Shown piece after piece: positions 49,681 through 60,600 of a DNA stretch of 64,000 bases (the stretch's first letter is position 1; every line of letters starts with the position of its first letter). Under the pieces are notes generated by a model that saw only the letters and a program-made list of their open reading frames with translations, did not search any database and was not told the DNA's origin. The DNA comes from Globodera rostochiensis (Eukaryota; Nematoda; Chromadorea; Rhabditida; Heteroderidae): contig JAEVLN010000015.1 of NCBI GenBank assembly GCA_018350325.1, positions 764,008 to 828,007 on the forward strand, read 5' to 3'. Position numbers and translations under genes: made by a program.

Positions 49681-52600
49681 TTACCCGCCAAAGAAAATGT
49701 TCATCAATTGCTGAAAGAAAGCGGAGTCGAACCGTTGCCTTGGGCCGCCGCCGAACTGCTCGAGCGTCTTGAAATTGTCGCCGGGCTGGAAGTAATTGTG
49801 CACGCCGTGCAGGCGCATCACTTCGTGCAGTTTGTTTGTGCTACGCAAGTCGAACTCCTTGCGAAACGCGTCGAAGAACTCGCAGAGCGTTTCGGCTAAT
49901 TTACGAAAAACGAGAAATGTGCGGCGCCCCACCAAGCAAAAATACCGTGATCTCGCGCAACGTCATGCCCAAAACTCAGCCGACGCCGGAGCATCTCGGC
50001 CAATTGCGAGCGCATCCGGCCCCCCAAGCCGGGCCCGCATTGCGGCATGGTCAGGCCCCGGAGACGGACTTTGAGGGCGGCCATGTCCTCCCAGGGAGCG
50101 CTTTTGTCATCGACTAACACTGAAAATGGACGAATTTGTCCTGGTTAAGCACAACGATAGCCTTAAAATCCCTCCCTTTGATCAGCTTTAAATCTTCCCT
50201 TTGATCAACCTTAAAATCCCTCCCTTTGATCAGCTTTACTTCTGATCAACCTTAAAATGCACCCTCTGATCAGCCCTTAAATGCACCCTCTGATCAGCTT
50301 TAAAGCCTCCTTCTGATCAACCTTAAAATGCACCCTCTGATCAGCTTTAAAGCCTCCTTCTGATCAACCTTAAAATGCACCCTCTGATCAGCTTTAAAGC
50401 CTCCTTCTGATCAACCTTAAAATGCACTCTCTGATCAGCTTTAAAGCCTCCTTCTGATCAACCTTAAAAGCCTCCCCTTGATCAGCATTAAAATCCCCCG
50501 CATTTGATCAGCAATTTAAATACCCCCCTCCCCGGTGATCAGGCCCCGGCGGCACCACTTACTGTTGCTGGACAGTTCCTTCTCATGCGCCACTTTCTTC
50601 GGCAACACCTCCGACAACAGCCAAATGTACAAGCACAAGTCGGTGGCCCCCACATAACTCCAGTTGACGGCGCATTTGTCGTCCACGTCCAGTTGCATTA
50701 AGTCCAACTGTTCCTTCCGGTAAATGGGGAACATGATCGCCTGCTGCTTCTTGGAATGGCCCAGGCCGAGCGTGTGGCCGATCTCGTGCACCTGAACGGA
50801 ATGGATCGTATCAATAACACTCATCAGGAAGGCCGAACTGCTTGAATGTGCCGACTCTCGAAGGGACAAAAAAGGCCAATTCCCGTGGGACAAAAGACCG
50901 ACTCTCGAAGAGACAAAAAAGGCCAATTCCCGTGGGACAAAAGACCGACTCCGAAGGGACAAAATGCCAATTCCCGTGGGAGGACAAAAGACCGACTTCC
51001 GAGAAGGGACAAAATGTGCCAACGACCAACCGACCGACCAGCACATGTGGGAAGCTGGCCCCCTCGCGGCTTCCATCGCCATTCCACTGTTCGTAGTCGT
51101 CCAAATGAATGTCGCCGTTGAGGGTCCCTTTGAATTGGTAGTTGGGGTAGAAAGTGTGCGCCAGAATGTTCGACCCGTCCGCGCCCGCCCCGTCAAATTT
51201 GTGCGCGTCGCCGTGGTCGCCGACCGCCCACAGAATGGTAATGTCCGCGTCCGCTTCCGTCCGCGCCTCTTCGAACAACAGCGAAAGGCTCTGACGGTTT
51301 ATGGGCAAAAAATGTTAACAAAAAAAAATCAAAAAATCGGAAAAAATTTCTTAGGCTTAGGCGATTTAAATTTGTATTCAAGATTTAAACGCGGCACCAT
51401 CTCTAAACTGAACGGATCCCCTTTCAAAATTCACCTCCAACGCGTTGATCTTCACCTGCGTTGACCAAAGACTGAAGGCCTTGACGACAATTTTTCTGGA
51501 AATTGGAATCTCTGATCAGTGATCGGACAATATGGCGGGTGTCCCCATTTCGTTGCAATAAGTTCAGCCCCAACCATTGATCAGTGATCGACCAATAAAA
51601 GAATGTAAACGTCCCATTTGATCAGCCTCCCCCCCACCCCCCCCAACTCCCCCAACTTGTCGTCCACGTCATGACCAACTAACCTGATCTCCTCCCGGCT
51701 CATGTCCGGCGTGTAATTGTGAATGAACCATTTCAGTCGAAGCTCATTGTCCCGAACTTTGTCCTCCCATCGCGATATGTAAACTGAAGCAATCGGAAAT
51801 GTGTTCACACGTGAAGTGGAGGGGGGGGGGAAGAATTAGCATTAAGGGCAAAACCCCCGAGGGGCCATTTCATTCCCAAAGCATAAAAGAGAGAGGAGAA
51901 AGCCATCAAAAGGTTTGTCGGAATGGAAAACGCGGCGGAGCAAAAGTTCGTTTTCGAAAAAAGCGTCGGCCTTGAAGTTGATTGATCGTCCGCCGCCGCC
52001 CCCGAGGGGAAGGGGGAGGGGGGAGGGGACACCGAAAAAACGACGTGCACACAACCAATGCAATGCAATGCAATGCAATGCGAACGCCTCCTTCGCCGAT
52101 GGGGTTTCTTCTTTCCTCCCCCCGAGGGGTTTTCTTTCTCCGTTTGCCGTCCCCCCGCCGACCTTCGCCCGTTTCGTTTTACTCACCAAAGCGCCGTCTC
52201 CGCCCGCTCGCCCGGCCCATGTCATTGTTGCCGCAGCGCGCGGTTTGCATCGCGGCCACCGTACGCTCGTCCAATGTGCCGCTGTTGGGCAGCCCGGCCA
52301 TCTCCTGGAAGGCGGACAACGCACTGCGCAACTCCGCCGGGGTTGGGATGGGCGAGGAGAGGTAGCCGTACTGGCACAAATACTTCTGAGAGGAATTGAC
52401 GGAATTCAGAAATTGGTCGGGAACTCTCGGGGGAGGTGGGGTGTTTCGAGAACGGCAAAACCCTTGGGGGGCTTTTGGTTTCTGAACATTTAAAGGGCCC
52501 GTCGCCCACGGGCATTTTTATTTGCTTTTGTTTATCGCTGACCACTGCCATTGTGTGCTGTTCGCGGAACTCGTCCGGCAAGTGTTTGTCGTCGTCCCTT

Positions 52601-52725
52601 CGGCTGGGAATGATCATCTCCTGGTCCTGCTCCTCCTCCCGGTCCTCCACGGAATGCCTTCGGGGCATGCCCCTGCCCAGAATTGCCATTGCCACCAAAA
52701 TCAGCCAAATGGAATGGAGAAGCAT
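49681..52725 (-). CDS. matrix metalloproteinase (zmp type) without recognisable hemopexin domain
   Basis: Secreted zinc endopeptidase. The start MLLHSIWLILVAMAILGRG at 52725 is a signal peptide. The prodomain exon has CQYGYLSSPIPTPAELRSAL and LPNSGTLDERTVAAMQ, ending in the cysteine switch as ARCGNND (canonical PRCGxPD). The catalytic domain has LRLKWFIHNYTPDMSREEIR, ALESLSLLFEEARTEADADI, GSNILAHTFYP and GDIHLDDYEQWNGDG. It also has VHEIGHTLGLGHSKKQQAIM (zinc motif HExGHxxGxxH, plus Met-turn methionine) at about 50790-50710. Instead of hemopexin blades, the C-terminus is a helical Arg/Leu/Phe-rich region (MAALKVRLRGLTMPQC, CEFFDAFRKEFDL) ending MNIFFGG, with TAA at 49681. Two introns are filled by minisatellites. 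A pseudo-active prodomain switch is possible. Confidence 0.9.
50160..50520. repeat. MMP intron minisatellite with TGATCA palindromes
   Basis: Alternating units CTGATCAGCTTTAAAGCCTC and CTGATCAACCTTAAAATGCA, with higher-order period near 48 bp. There are about fourteen TGATCA sites in 360 bp. It fills most of the intron between the exons ending ELSSN and beginning LVDDKSAPWED. Confidence 0.9.
50838..51015. repeat. MMP intron minisatellite, about 50-bp unit
   Basis: Between three and four copies of a unit made of CCGACTCTCGAAGGGACAAA and GGCCAATTCCCGTGGGACAA. It lies in the intron that separates the exon ending GASFPHV from the zinc-motif exon. Confidence 0.88.
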
Positions 52726-54655
52726 TCGTCGTCTTTCTCGGGCTGATTAGGGCGGACGAATGGAGGAGAGGAGAATTATACGAGAATTCCCCGCAGGGGG
52801 CATTGACCCTTTCGCCCCGTCGGCAACCGAATTGAGCACATTTATATCCCAAATCGGAGATCGGAGGGCGAGTGGAGGAGGGGGGGGGGGGAGGGGAGAC
52901 ATCCTTCGTCCCTCCCCCCGCCTCCCCTCCCCCCCCCCCCTCCCCCCCCCCTTCCCCCCTTCCCTCCCCCTTTCCCCCCTCCCCCCGCCTCCCCCCCCCC
53001 TTCCCCCCCCCCCCTCCCCCCCCGCCTCCGCTCCTCCCCACTCAAAGTCTTCTTCTTTGAGGACCACCCCCTTTCTCACGTCGGTGTCTCGTCCAAAAAC
53101 TGAATGAATTACGCAATGAAAAGTGCGATGAAATGGGCAGGGGGAGGGGGGGGGGGGGAAAGGGAGAGGACTGGAGTATAATGAATAGGGGGGGGGGAGG
53201 GGGAGGGAAGGATCGCCTGCTGCTGGTGCTAAGAGAAGCGCGGGCAAGAGGAAGAAGAGGAAGATGGGGGGGGGGGGGGGGGGGAAGAGGAGAAAACCCT
53301 CTGGAAGAGGACGATGAAGACAATAATGGAAGAAGAGGACTTTTGAGAGGAAGAAGTACAAAAGGAGCAACAAATTTTGTCCCCCGGGGGAGGGGAGGGG
53401 AGGGGGGGGGGGGAGATTTTCAACATCGTTTATAGGGGGGGGGTGCACAAATGCTGCTCCTCACTCACACTTTACATCCCCCGGGGTGATGAATGGGACG
53501 AACGGACGGCAGAATGAATTGGAAACGAAAAAGTCTCGCGCATGCCCTCGCGGCGTTCACTGGTCTTCGGGCAGTTCAGTGCGGCCTCAGCCTCCCCCCC
53601 CCCATCTGGTGCAGCTGTTCTTGCCCATTAACGCCGGCCGCCATTCTTCGCTCTCAAGGTCATTATTCAACAACCACTTTCACATCATTCAACAAAAACA
53701 AATTCATTTGGTAACAAAACAACAAAAAAAAGAGTGACCCCTCAAGGGCGATCAGAAGAGGCGGGAGGGGAGGGGGGGGGGGACGATGTGTGATGATCAC
53801 AACACAACCAACCAGCAGCCCCACTCCATCGTCACAATCTTCAGCAACGACCCCCCCCCCCCCGGGCATTCATTCGAACCCCCCCCCCCGGCATTCATTC
53901 GAACCCCCCCCCCCCCCGGCATTCATTCGAACCCCCCCCCGGCATTCATTCGAACCCCCCCCCCCCGGGCATTCATTCGACCCCCCCCCCGGGCATTCAT
54001 CCGCCGGACTCCCCCCCCTCCCAATGCTTCTTCTTCGGCTTCCTTTCGCCCATTAGCCGTCCGTCGTCCCGTCTCGGCGTCCACCGGTTCCTCACCATTT
54101 CCCGCCCAAAATCGTCACAATTCTTTTTTTGTAAAATTGCGCAGGGCTCAAAACAAATTGGGTTGGCCAAATGAAAGGGCGGCACGCCTTTTTGCGACTT
54201 GTCCTATATTTGTTTATAAATTGGGCGGCTTCGAACGCATTAATTAATTAATTCTTTTGTTCTCAAATATCAAAATTTCGGATATTTTAGTCTCCAATTA
54301 GTAAGTGAATGAATTATCGGTGGGTGAATGGATGGCCTGGAAGAAGAAGAGGATGAAAATTGATGAGCAAAATGAGAAGGAAGGCGGCAGTAAATATTCT
54401 GAGGAGGGGGGGGGGGTGATCGGGGAAATTGATCAGAAAAATGGGCACAGAATGTGAAGCATAAAAGGGGGAGGGGAGTGGGTGGCAATGAATTTAAAAT
54501 AGATCGCGCAACGACCGATGTGTGCGGGAGGAGGAGAAGTTCAGAGCGTACAGCTTGGAGGACCACCATCTCTTTGTCCAAGTCGTTCGGTCAGCAAACG
54601 AACGCTCCCCCCGGCACTTGCAACGTTTAGCAATATGTTCATATTATTCATTCAT
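52726..54655. other. intergenic block of C-runs then G-runs
   Basis: Upstream of the MMP start and downstream of the myotactin-like stop. 52880-53035 is almost pure C/T with C-runs of 7-12, and 53130-53430 is rich in G-runs of 7-15, an inverted arrangement. Many Pro- or Gly-rich frames arise from it and are not genes. A minisatellite follows at 53866-54005. Confidence 0.7.
53866..54005. repeat. minisatellite GGCATTCATTCGAAC plus C-run
   Basis: About six copies of a 22-26-bp unit made of GGCATTCATTCGAAC and a run of 8-12 C. Only the C-run length changes much between copies. Intergenic. Confidence 0.92.
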
Positions 54656-57600
54656 TCATCGGCGTTCAGAACCGCCGCCGCCCGAATATTCCTGAACAAA
54701 TTGGGGGACATCACACAACAATTGATCGGCCATGATCAATGCTGATCAGTATCAGTCGATCAATGCTGATCAGTCGATCAATTCTGATCAATGCTGATCA
54801 GTCTCGATCAATGCTGATCAGTCTCGATCAATGCTGATCAGTCTCGATCAATGCTGATCAGTCTCGATAATGCTGATCAGTCGATCAATGCTGATCAGTC
54901 TCAATGCTGATCAGTCGATCAATGCTGATCAGTCTCAATGCTGATCAGTCGATCAATGCTGATCAGTCTCAGACAGACCTCTCTGTAAGTGCGTCGGTAC
55001 TTCTCCTCCACCTTCTCGGACTCGGCGGCCGCCGCCGCTGTCGCCGTTGCCGTCCCCTCGCGTCCCTCTACGTTGGAGAGGGACGTGCTGAAGCGGCGCA
55101 TTCTGTCCAACGTGTGGCCCATCGGCTCATGCACAATTTCGATCAAATCGTCTGGCCACTGGTGGGTGACTGCCGCCGATGTGCCGGAAGCGCCTGCGAC
55201 GCCGGCGGCACTCTCTGGAGGAGGGGAGGGGGGCAAAGGGATGGGAAAATTAAAGGGATACAAAAAGGGGGGTAGGGGAAAAGCAGGAAAAAGAGGAGAA
55301 GCAAAGCGTGCACACTGAACCAACCGAACAGGCACAGCACAAACAAAGCAATTAACCAAAAGTGTCCTCCGTCAACGCCTTAGGGGACGGCGCGCGGCCG
55401 ATTTCCTCTTCAAAAATGGTCTCCTCCCCTGCGGGCATTTTTTTGTTGTTGCTGGCGTTTTTGCCGGCGCGAACAATGCAAAAGCGTCTGTCTACGACAG
55501 AATGGAATTGACTGGGAAATGGGATTAGCTTGGCTGAATGTTTTAAATGTGTGTGTGGGGCTTTTGTTTCAAAGCGTGTGAGAAGCACCCCCCGGCAATA
55601 TGCCGCCAACTCCAAATTCTTCGCTTCCCCCCCCCCCCCGCGGCGTTTTGGATGCCGCCCGCCACACCGCCACCGCGCGTGCGTCCAATGCCATGCCGTT
55701 TTGCTTCCGTACCGTATTCGTAATTCCTGGCTGTTGCCGACTGCTGCTGCTGCTGCTGATAGGTGGAGGGGGCGACGCCGGCAGGCGACCTGCTGGCCAA
55801 CGAGTCCAGCTCGCGCTGCAGCTCCTGCAGCGCGTCACGTCGCGAGTGCGTGCTCAGAATTGGGCCAGGACGCGCACCGTCCAACAGCGTCTGCGAGGCG
55901 TACCGGCGCGGCGGCGAGACGCCACCGCCCATCAGCTCCGAGCGCGAGCGATGCTGTGTGCCATGGACAGAGCGCGTGAACGTCTCGCGCAGCACTTCTT
56001 CCCGCTCGTCGGCCCGGATGCCCTCAAGGGAAGCGCCCGAGTGGTGGCGCTGGCGCTCGTCGATGCCGAAAAATGGGCCGGCACGGCCAACGGAAGAGCT
56101 TTCTAGACAAAGAGTTAGGGGGGGAGGGCAAGGGGTGGGGGGGGGGGGGGGTCAGGGCACAGCAAACACAACATAAGAGGGGGGAAAGCGTCAAACACTA
56201 TTAGTGATGCACGAGAGTCTCGGTCTCGAGTCTCGACTCGAGAAAAGTCTCGGGTTTTTTGGGTCTCGGTCTCGAGTCTGGGGGTCAAGTCTCGGTCTCG
56301 GTCTCGAGTCTCGGGGTCAAGTCTCGGTATCGAGTATCGGGAAATTTTGGGTCTCGTGCATCACTAAACACTACCACTCGAAAGAAAAATGCATGTACCG
56401 TAGTGCCACTCCTCAAGCGGACATACGGTAGAGCCAATTAGGCCAACCCCCCCCCCCCAAATCATGGAGAGCTTAATCGATGCTCCCTCCAGCAGCCAAA
56501 GCACCCCCAAACAGCGCTTACCCCTGCCCAACGCCGACGCGCTCATCGTACGACGTCGTCCAAGACTGTGGTATTCGGCGCCCGAGGCGTTGGCGGCGTC
56601 CTCGTAACGCAAATAGTCGCCGGGCGTGTAGTGTCGCCGCAGGGTGCTGCGCCGACTTTGGCCGCTGGCCAACTCCTCCAGCTCGTTGACCAACTGCTGG
56701 CCTTGGGCAAGCAGCTCCGGCGACTGGTTGTACACGTGGTAAATTTTGGTGGAGTGCAGCTCGTCGCCCTTCTCCTTTTCCACCACCTTCTCAATGGTGG
56801 TCAGACGTTCGGTCAACTCGGTCAGACTCTGCTGCATGCGTCGCGTGTCCTCGAACGCCTTGATAAACAGGGGTTGGTCTACTTGATTTTAAAATGCAAT
56901 TGTAATAACTCACGCGTCCTCCTCCGCTGACGCCGTCCTTGAACCCGTCAATGTAACCGGCTCTGAACTCCTCGTTGTCCGGGTACTGCTCCTCTAACCT
57001 TCGCAACAGACTCTCGCTGATTCGGTCACCGAACACGCCCGAGTTGCCGTCCCGGAATCCCTGCATGTAGCCAGAGGAATAGCCAAGCCGTTGGGTGGGC
57101 CGTTGGGCCAGGTTGGCCATGGACGTGCTCATCGCGCGTTCGCCCGCATCGCGCAAGCCTTTTGCGTAACCCTCCTGCAACAGAGAAAAGTGATTTATGC
57201 GATTGTTGATGGCGTGCCGCGCGCCATGTACACGTCCGCGTCCCATGGTCAAAAACTCACCCGAAAGGCCTCGTCCCGTCCCCTGTACTCCTCGTCCATG
57301 CGTCCGCCGCCCCGTGACGCCCTGTAGCCGTGCGCGTACCCGTCCTCAAAGTCGCCCCGACTTCGCTCGTAATGCTCCGCTTTTTCATCGCGTAACAATC
57401 GCTCACGCTCTCGTCCGTTCACATAACGCCGGCGGCGTTGTCTGAAAATGTGGACGGACAAATTGATTGGACAAAATAACCGACGACGGGGGGAAAGTGT
57501 GTTAAGGTGGTGAGGGTGGGGGGGGGGGGAGGGGGGTGAAGTCGTTCATTAGGGGGGATCCAACGATTTATTAGGTAATTAACGGAAACGGACGGACCTT

Positions 57601-60600
57601 GCCAACAGCCAGGCGAGCAGGCAACAGAGCGGGATGCACAGCAGTAACAGCAACAGCAGCAACAACAGCCACCACCAGGGCCAGCCGGCGGCCAGAAACT
57701 CGGAGGCTGAAGACAGACAATTTGGGGGGAAGAAGCTTTGCGGGGAGTGTTTGAAGGAATTGGATGATGCCTTAGGGGGTTTGATCAGCCCCGGGGCTTG
57801 GCCCGGCCGGAGGGGGGGGGGGTAATAGATGTTGGGATTAAAGTTTGATTTGGATGGGTAGAATTTGTTTGGTTTAGGACGGGAAAAAGTGGCAGGAATT
57901 AATACAGTTTAATTACATATGAGGAGAGTTAATTAACGCTGTCCGGGGGGGGGCCGATCGTTGATTGATCGGAAATTGGTTAGTGATCAGTGTGAGTTTT
58001 GGGCGGGCGGGTGGATGTATTCGGCACACTCACAAATCACTCAATCAATCACTTACGGTTGTGCCCAGAAAGCCAACCCGAGACAGATCAGCAACACGAT
58101 CAGAATGGGCACAACGAACACAAAGCCACGCCGAAGGAAGAAACGGTACCAGGCAACGTCTGATTCGGTCAGATCAAAAGAGGGGATGCCTGAGACCACC
58201 CACGCCCCCCGAGGGGAGGGAGGGGATGATCGTTGTTTGTCTGATCGATCCCTTTGATCGGAAGGAAGAAGAATGAATGCCCAAAGGAAAGTGGCACGAT
58301 TCTTCAGTCAGATAAAATGGAAATGCCGTGGTGAGGATGAATGATAGCTGCTGGCTGATCTCTTTGATCAGTTTCAAAAACAAGGCCCCGAGGGCAGAGA
58401 ATGAGTGATCATCGATCGACCCGTTCAATTCAATCAAAGAAAGGCCGCCATGTCGTGGATCGCGCGGCGATATCCATTTTTGATGCCCCCTCCCCTCTCC
58501 CCAATTTTCTGGCCGGGCACACAACCGACCGGAAACATTTTGCCACATAACCACGACTATATGTCCCTATCATTCCCATCCATTTTCCCCTCATTTGTCA
58601 GCAATCAAATGACCCCCCCCCCCCACAAGAATGGAATGGAATGGAATGGAATGGAATGGAATGGCTTCCCTCCCGACTTTCCCATCGATCCTTTCAATCG
58701 CGGGATCCGGGGGGAAATCACTGCCTATTTAAGCGCCAATTCCCCTTTACTCCCCCCAAGGGCTATTTGCATTCTCCCCCCCCCCCGGACATTGAAGAAA
58801 TAAAGAAGTGGTAAAAAGGACGTACAAAATTCATTTCATTTTATTTTTGTTCGATATTCTATCCCCTGCAAAACTAAACTTGCCCGGGGCTAAACCATGT
58901 ACAGCGAAAATTGGTCTTTTGTCACGACAGGCCCGGTGCCCATTTGTCCCATTTTGGCTTACCGTCCGCGCCGATTTTCATTGTGTCGTAAAGAGAAGTT
59001 GTTACTAATTGTTGTGACTCAATGTGAAGAAAGTATTGCGTCGAGTAAATGCGCGAGAGAGAGAAAGAGTCGAATGGAAAGCCCCCCCCCCCGGCGATCC
59101 GATTTGTCCGAAGGGTTTATTTGACTCCAAATTGCCCCCCATTAGCCCCCCCCCAAATCCCTCCCCGTTTACAACGCACCTCTTTGCCGTGCGATCACCG
59201 GTTGGTCCCCGTGCATCATCCATTTTGTGTAAATCTTAACAAACCCAATCATAGACAGTGTCACACACCCACACCACCATCACCACCACCTCGTAGTTGT
59301 ACGTCTTGCCCTTCTGCAACGGATAGTTCAGGTACCCGCCGAGCACTTGGCCATCACCGATCTTCACATGCATGGGCGTCGTCAGTGTTTCAGTGCTGTA
59401 GGAGGCCGTCACGTAGTAGGGCACGTGCAGTCGGTTGGCCGTCACTTTGTCCGTCAGCACTGTCCAATTGGTGTCGCCCGGGGGGTCCCGCTCGTCCACG
59501 ACGACGTAATAACGCCTGGGGGGGGGCGGGGTGGTCATCACAAACAGAACTCAACCCAACCCACACATAGGGATGAGAGACAGAAAATGCCAAATAAACC
59601 CCGGCGGCGATAAAAGTGCCATCAATCCCTTCCCCCTCCTCTGCCGTCATTTGTTCACTTACGTGATGTTCCTGTCGGTGGGCGATGGCGCAATTGGCAC
59701 TGCCCATTGTGTACCTTGAGGGGATGAATGGTCGCGCATTGTTTCTTTTGGGCGGCTCCAATTTGCCCCTAAGGCGCCCGCCAATCCAATAAAATCCCCC
59801 AAGGCATTAATGGATGACGTCATTCGTGGCATAATGGATGAAGTCATTCGTGCGTGCGTGCCATACTCACCGTCAAGGCCGATGTTCGTCACGTGGTACG
59901 GCGGCGGCACAATGCAACAGTTTTCTTTCACCTCCGGCGATTCGGCCACCGTCGGGCGTCCCGCCAACTTCCAATTGTTCCAGCGACCGTCCACCCGCGC
60001 GCGCACCATAAACGCGTACTCCTCCGGCGGATTCGGCAAATTGAACACCAAATAGCACAGGCGGCCGCATGGGTCCTTCGGGCACAACTAAAATAAAATA
60101 AAATTTAATTTAATTTAAATAAAATAATAAACAAAAAGCTCACCAAATCCATGCGATGGCGTTCCGGCTCCTCCACCCACAATGTGCGCGTCTGGTGCAA
60201 ATGGATGTACCGCACCTGGTAATGCGTGCCCGCACCGCCCACCACCGGTTCCCAACTGACGGAGAGAGATGAATTTTTTAAGAAATTTAGTAAAATTTTG
60301 CTCGATTCTCGAGTCTCTCTTAAGTCGAGAATTTTTTTTGCCGGTTTTTATTCGAGAAGGATTGAAGGACAACGGCATTCTCAACTCTCGAGACTCAATT
60401 CTGTCACAGTCTCTCCTCCACTCTCGTTTTTTGGTGATGGTTGTTTGTGGACCACACCAGGGATGGTCGGAATTCCGATTTCTTTAAGGCCTCGAAAATT
60501 CCGATTTTCGAAATTTTTTGAGGTCGTCGGCTCCCATCCCTGGACCACCCCCCCCCCCCCCCCACCCACCCGTACAACAACCAGCCAACCTCATTGACGT

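Noticed and set aside
50160..50520. TGATCA palindromes as possible bacterial-type operators
   Set aside because: They belong to a tandem minisatellite in an MMP intron; the context is eukaryotic.
51341..51362. Telomere-like TTAGGCTTAGGC
   Set aside because: Only two copies, inside an MMP intron; too short to be an interstitial telomere.
52747..53448. Long Pro-rich and Gly-rich frames on both strands
   Set aside because: They are translations of C-runs and G-runs; both strands are open at once and there are no conserved residues.
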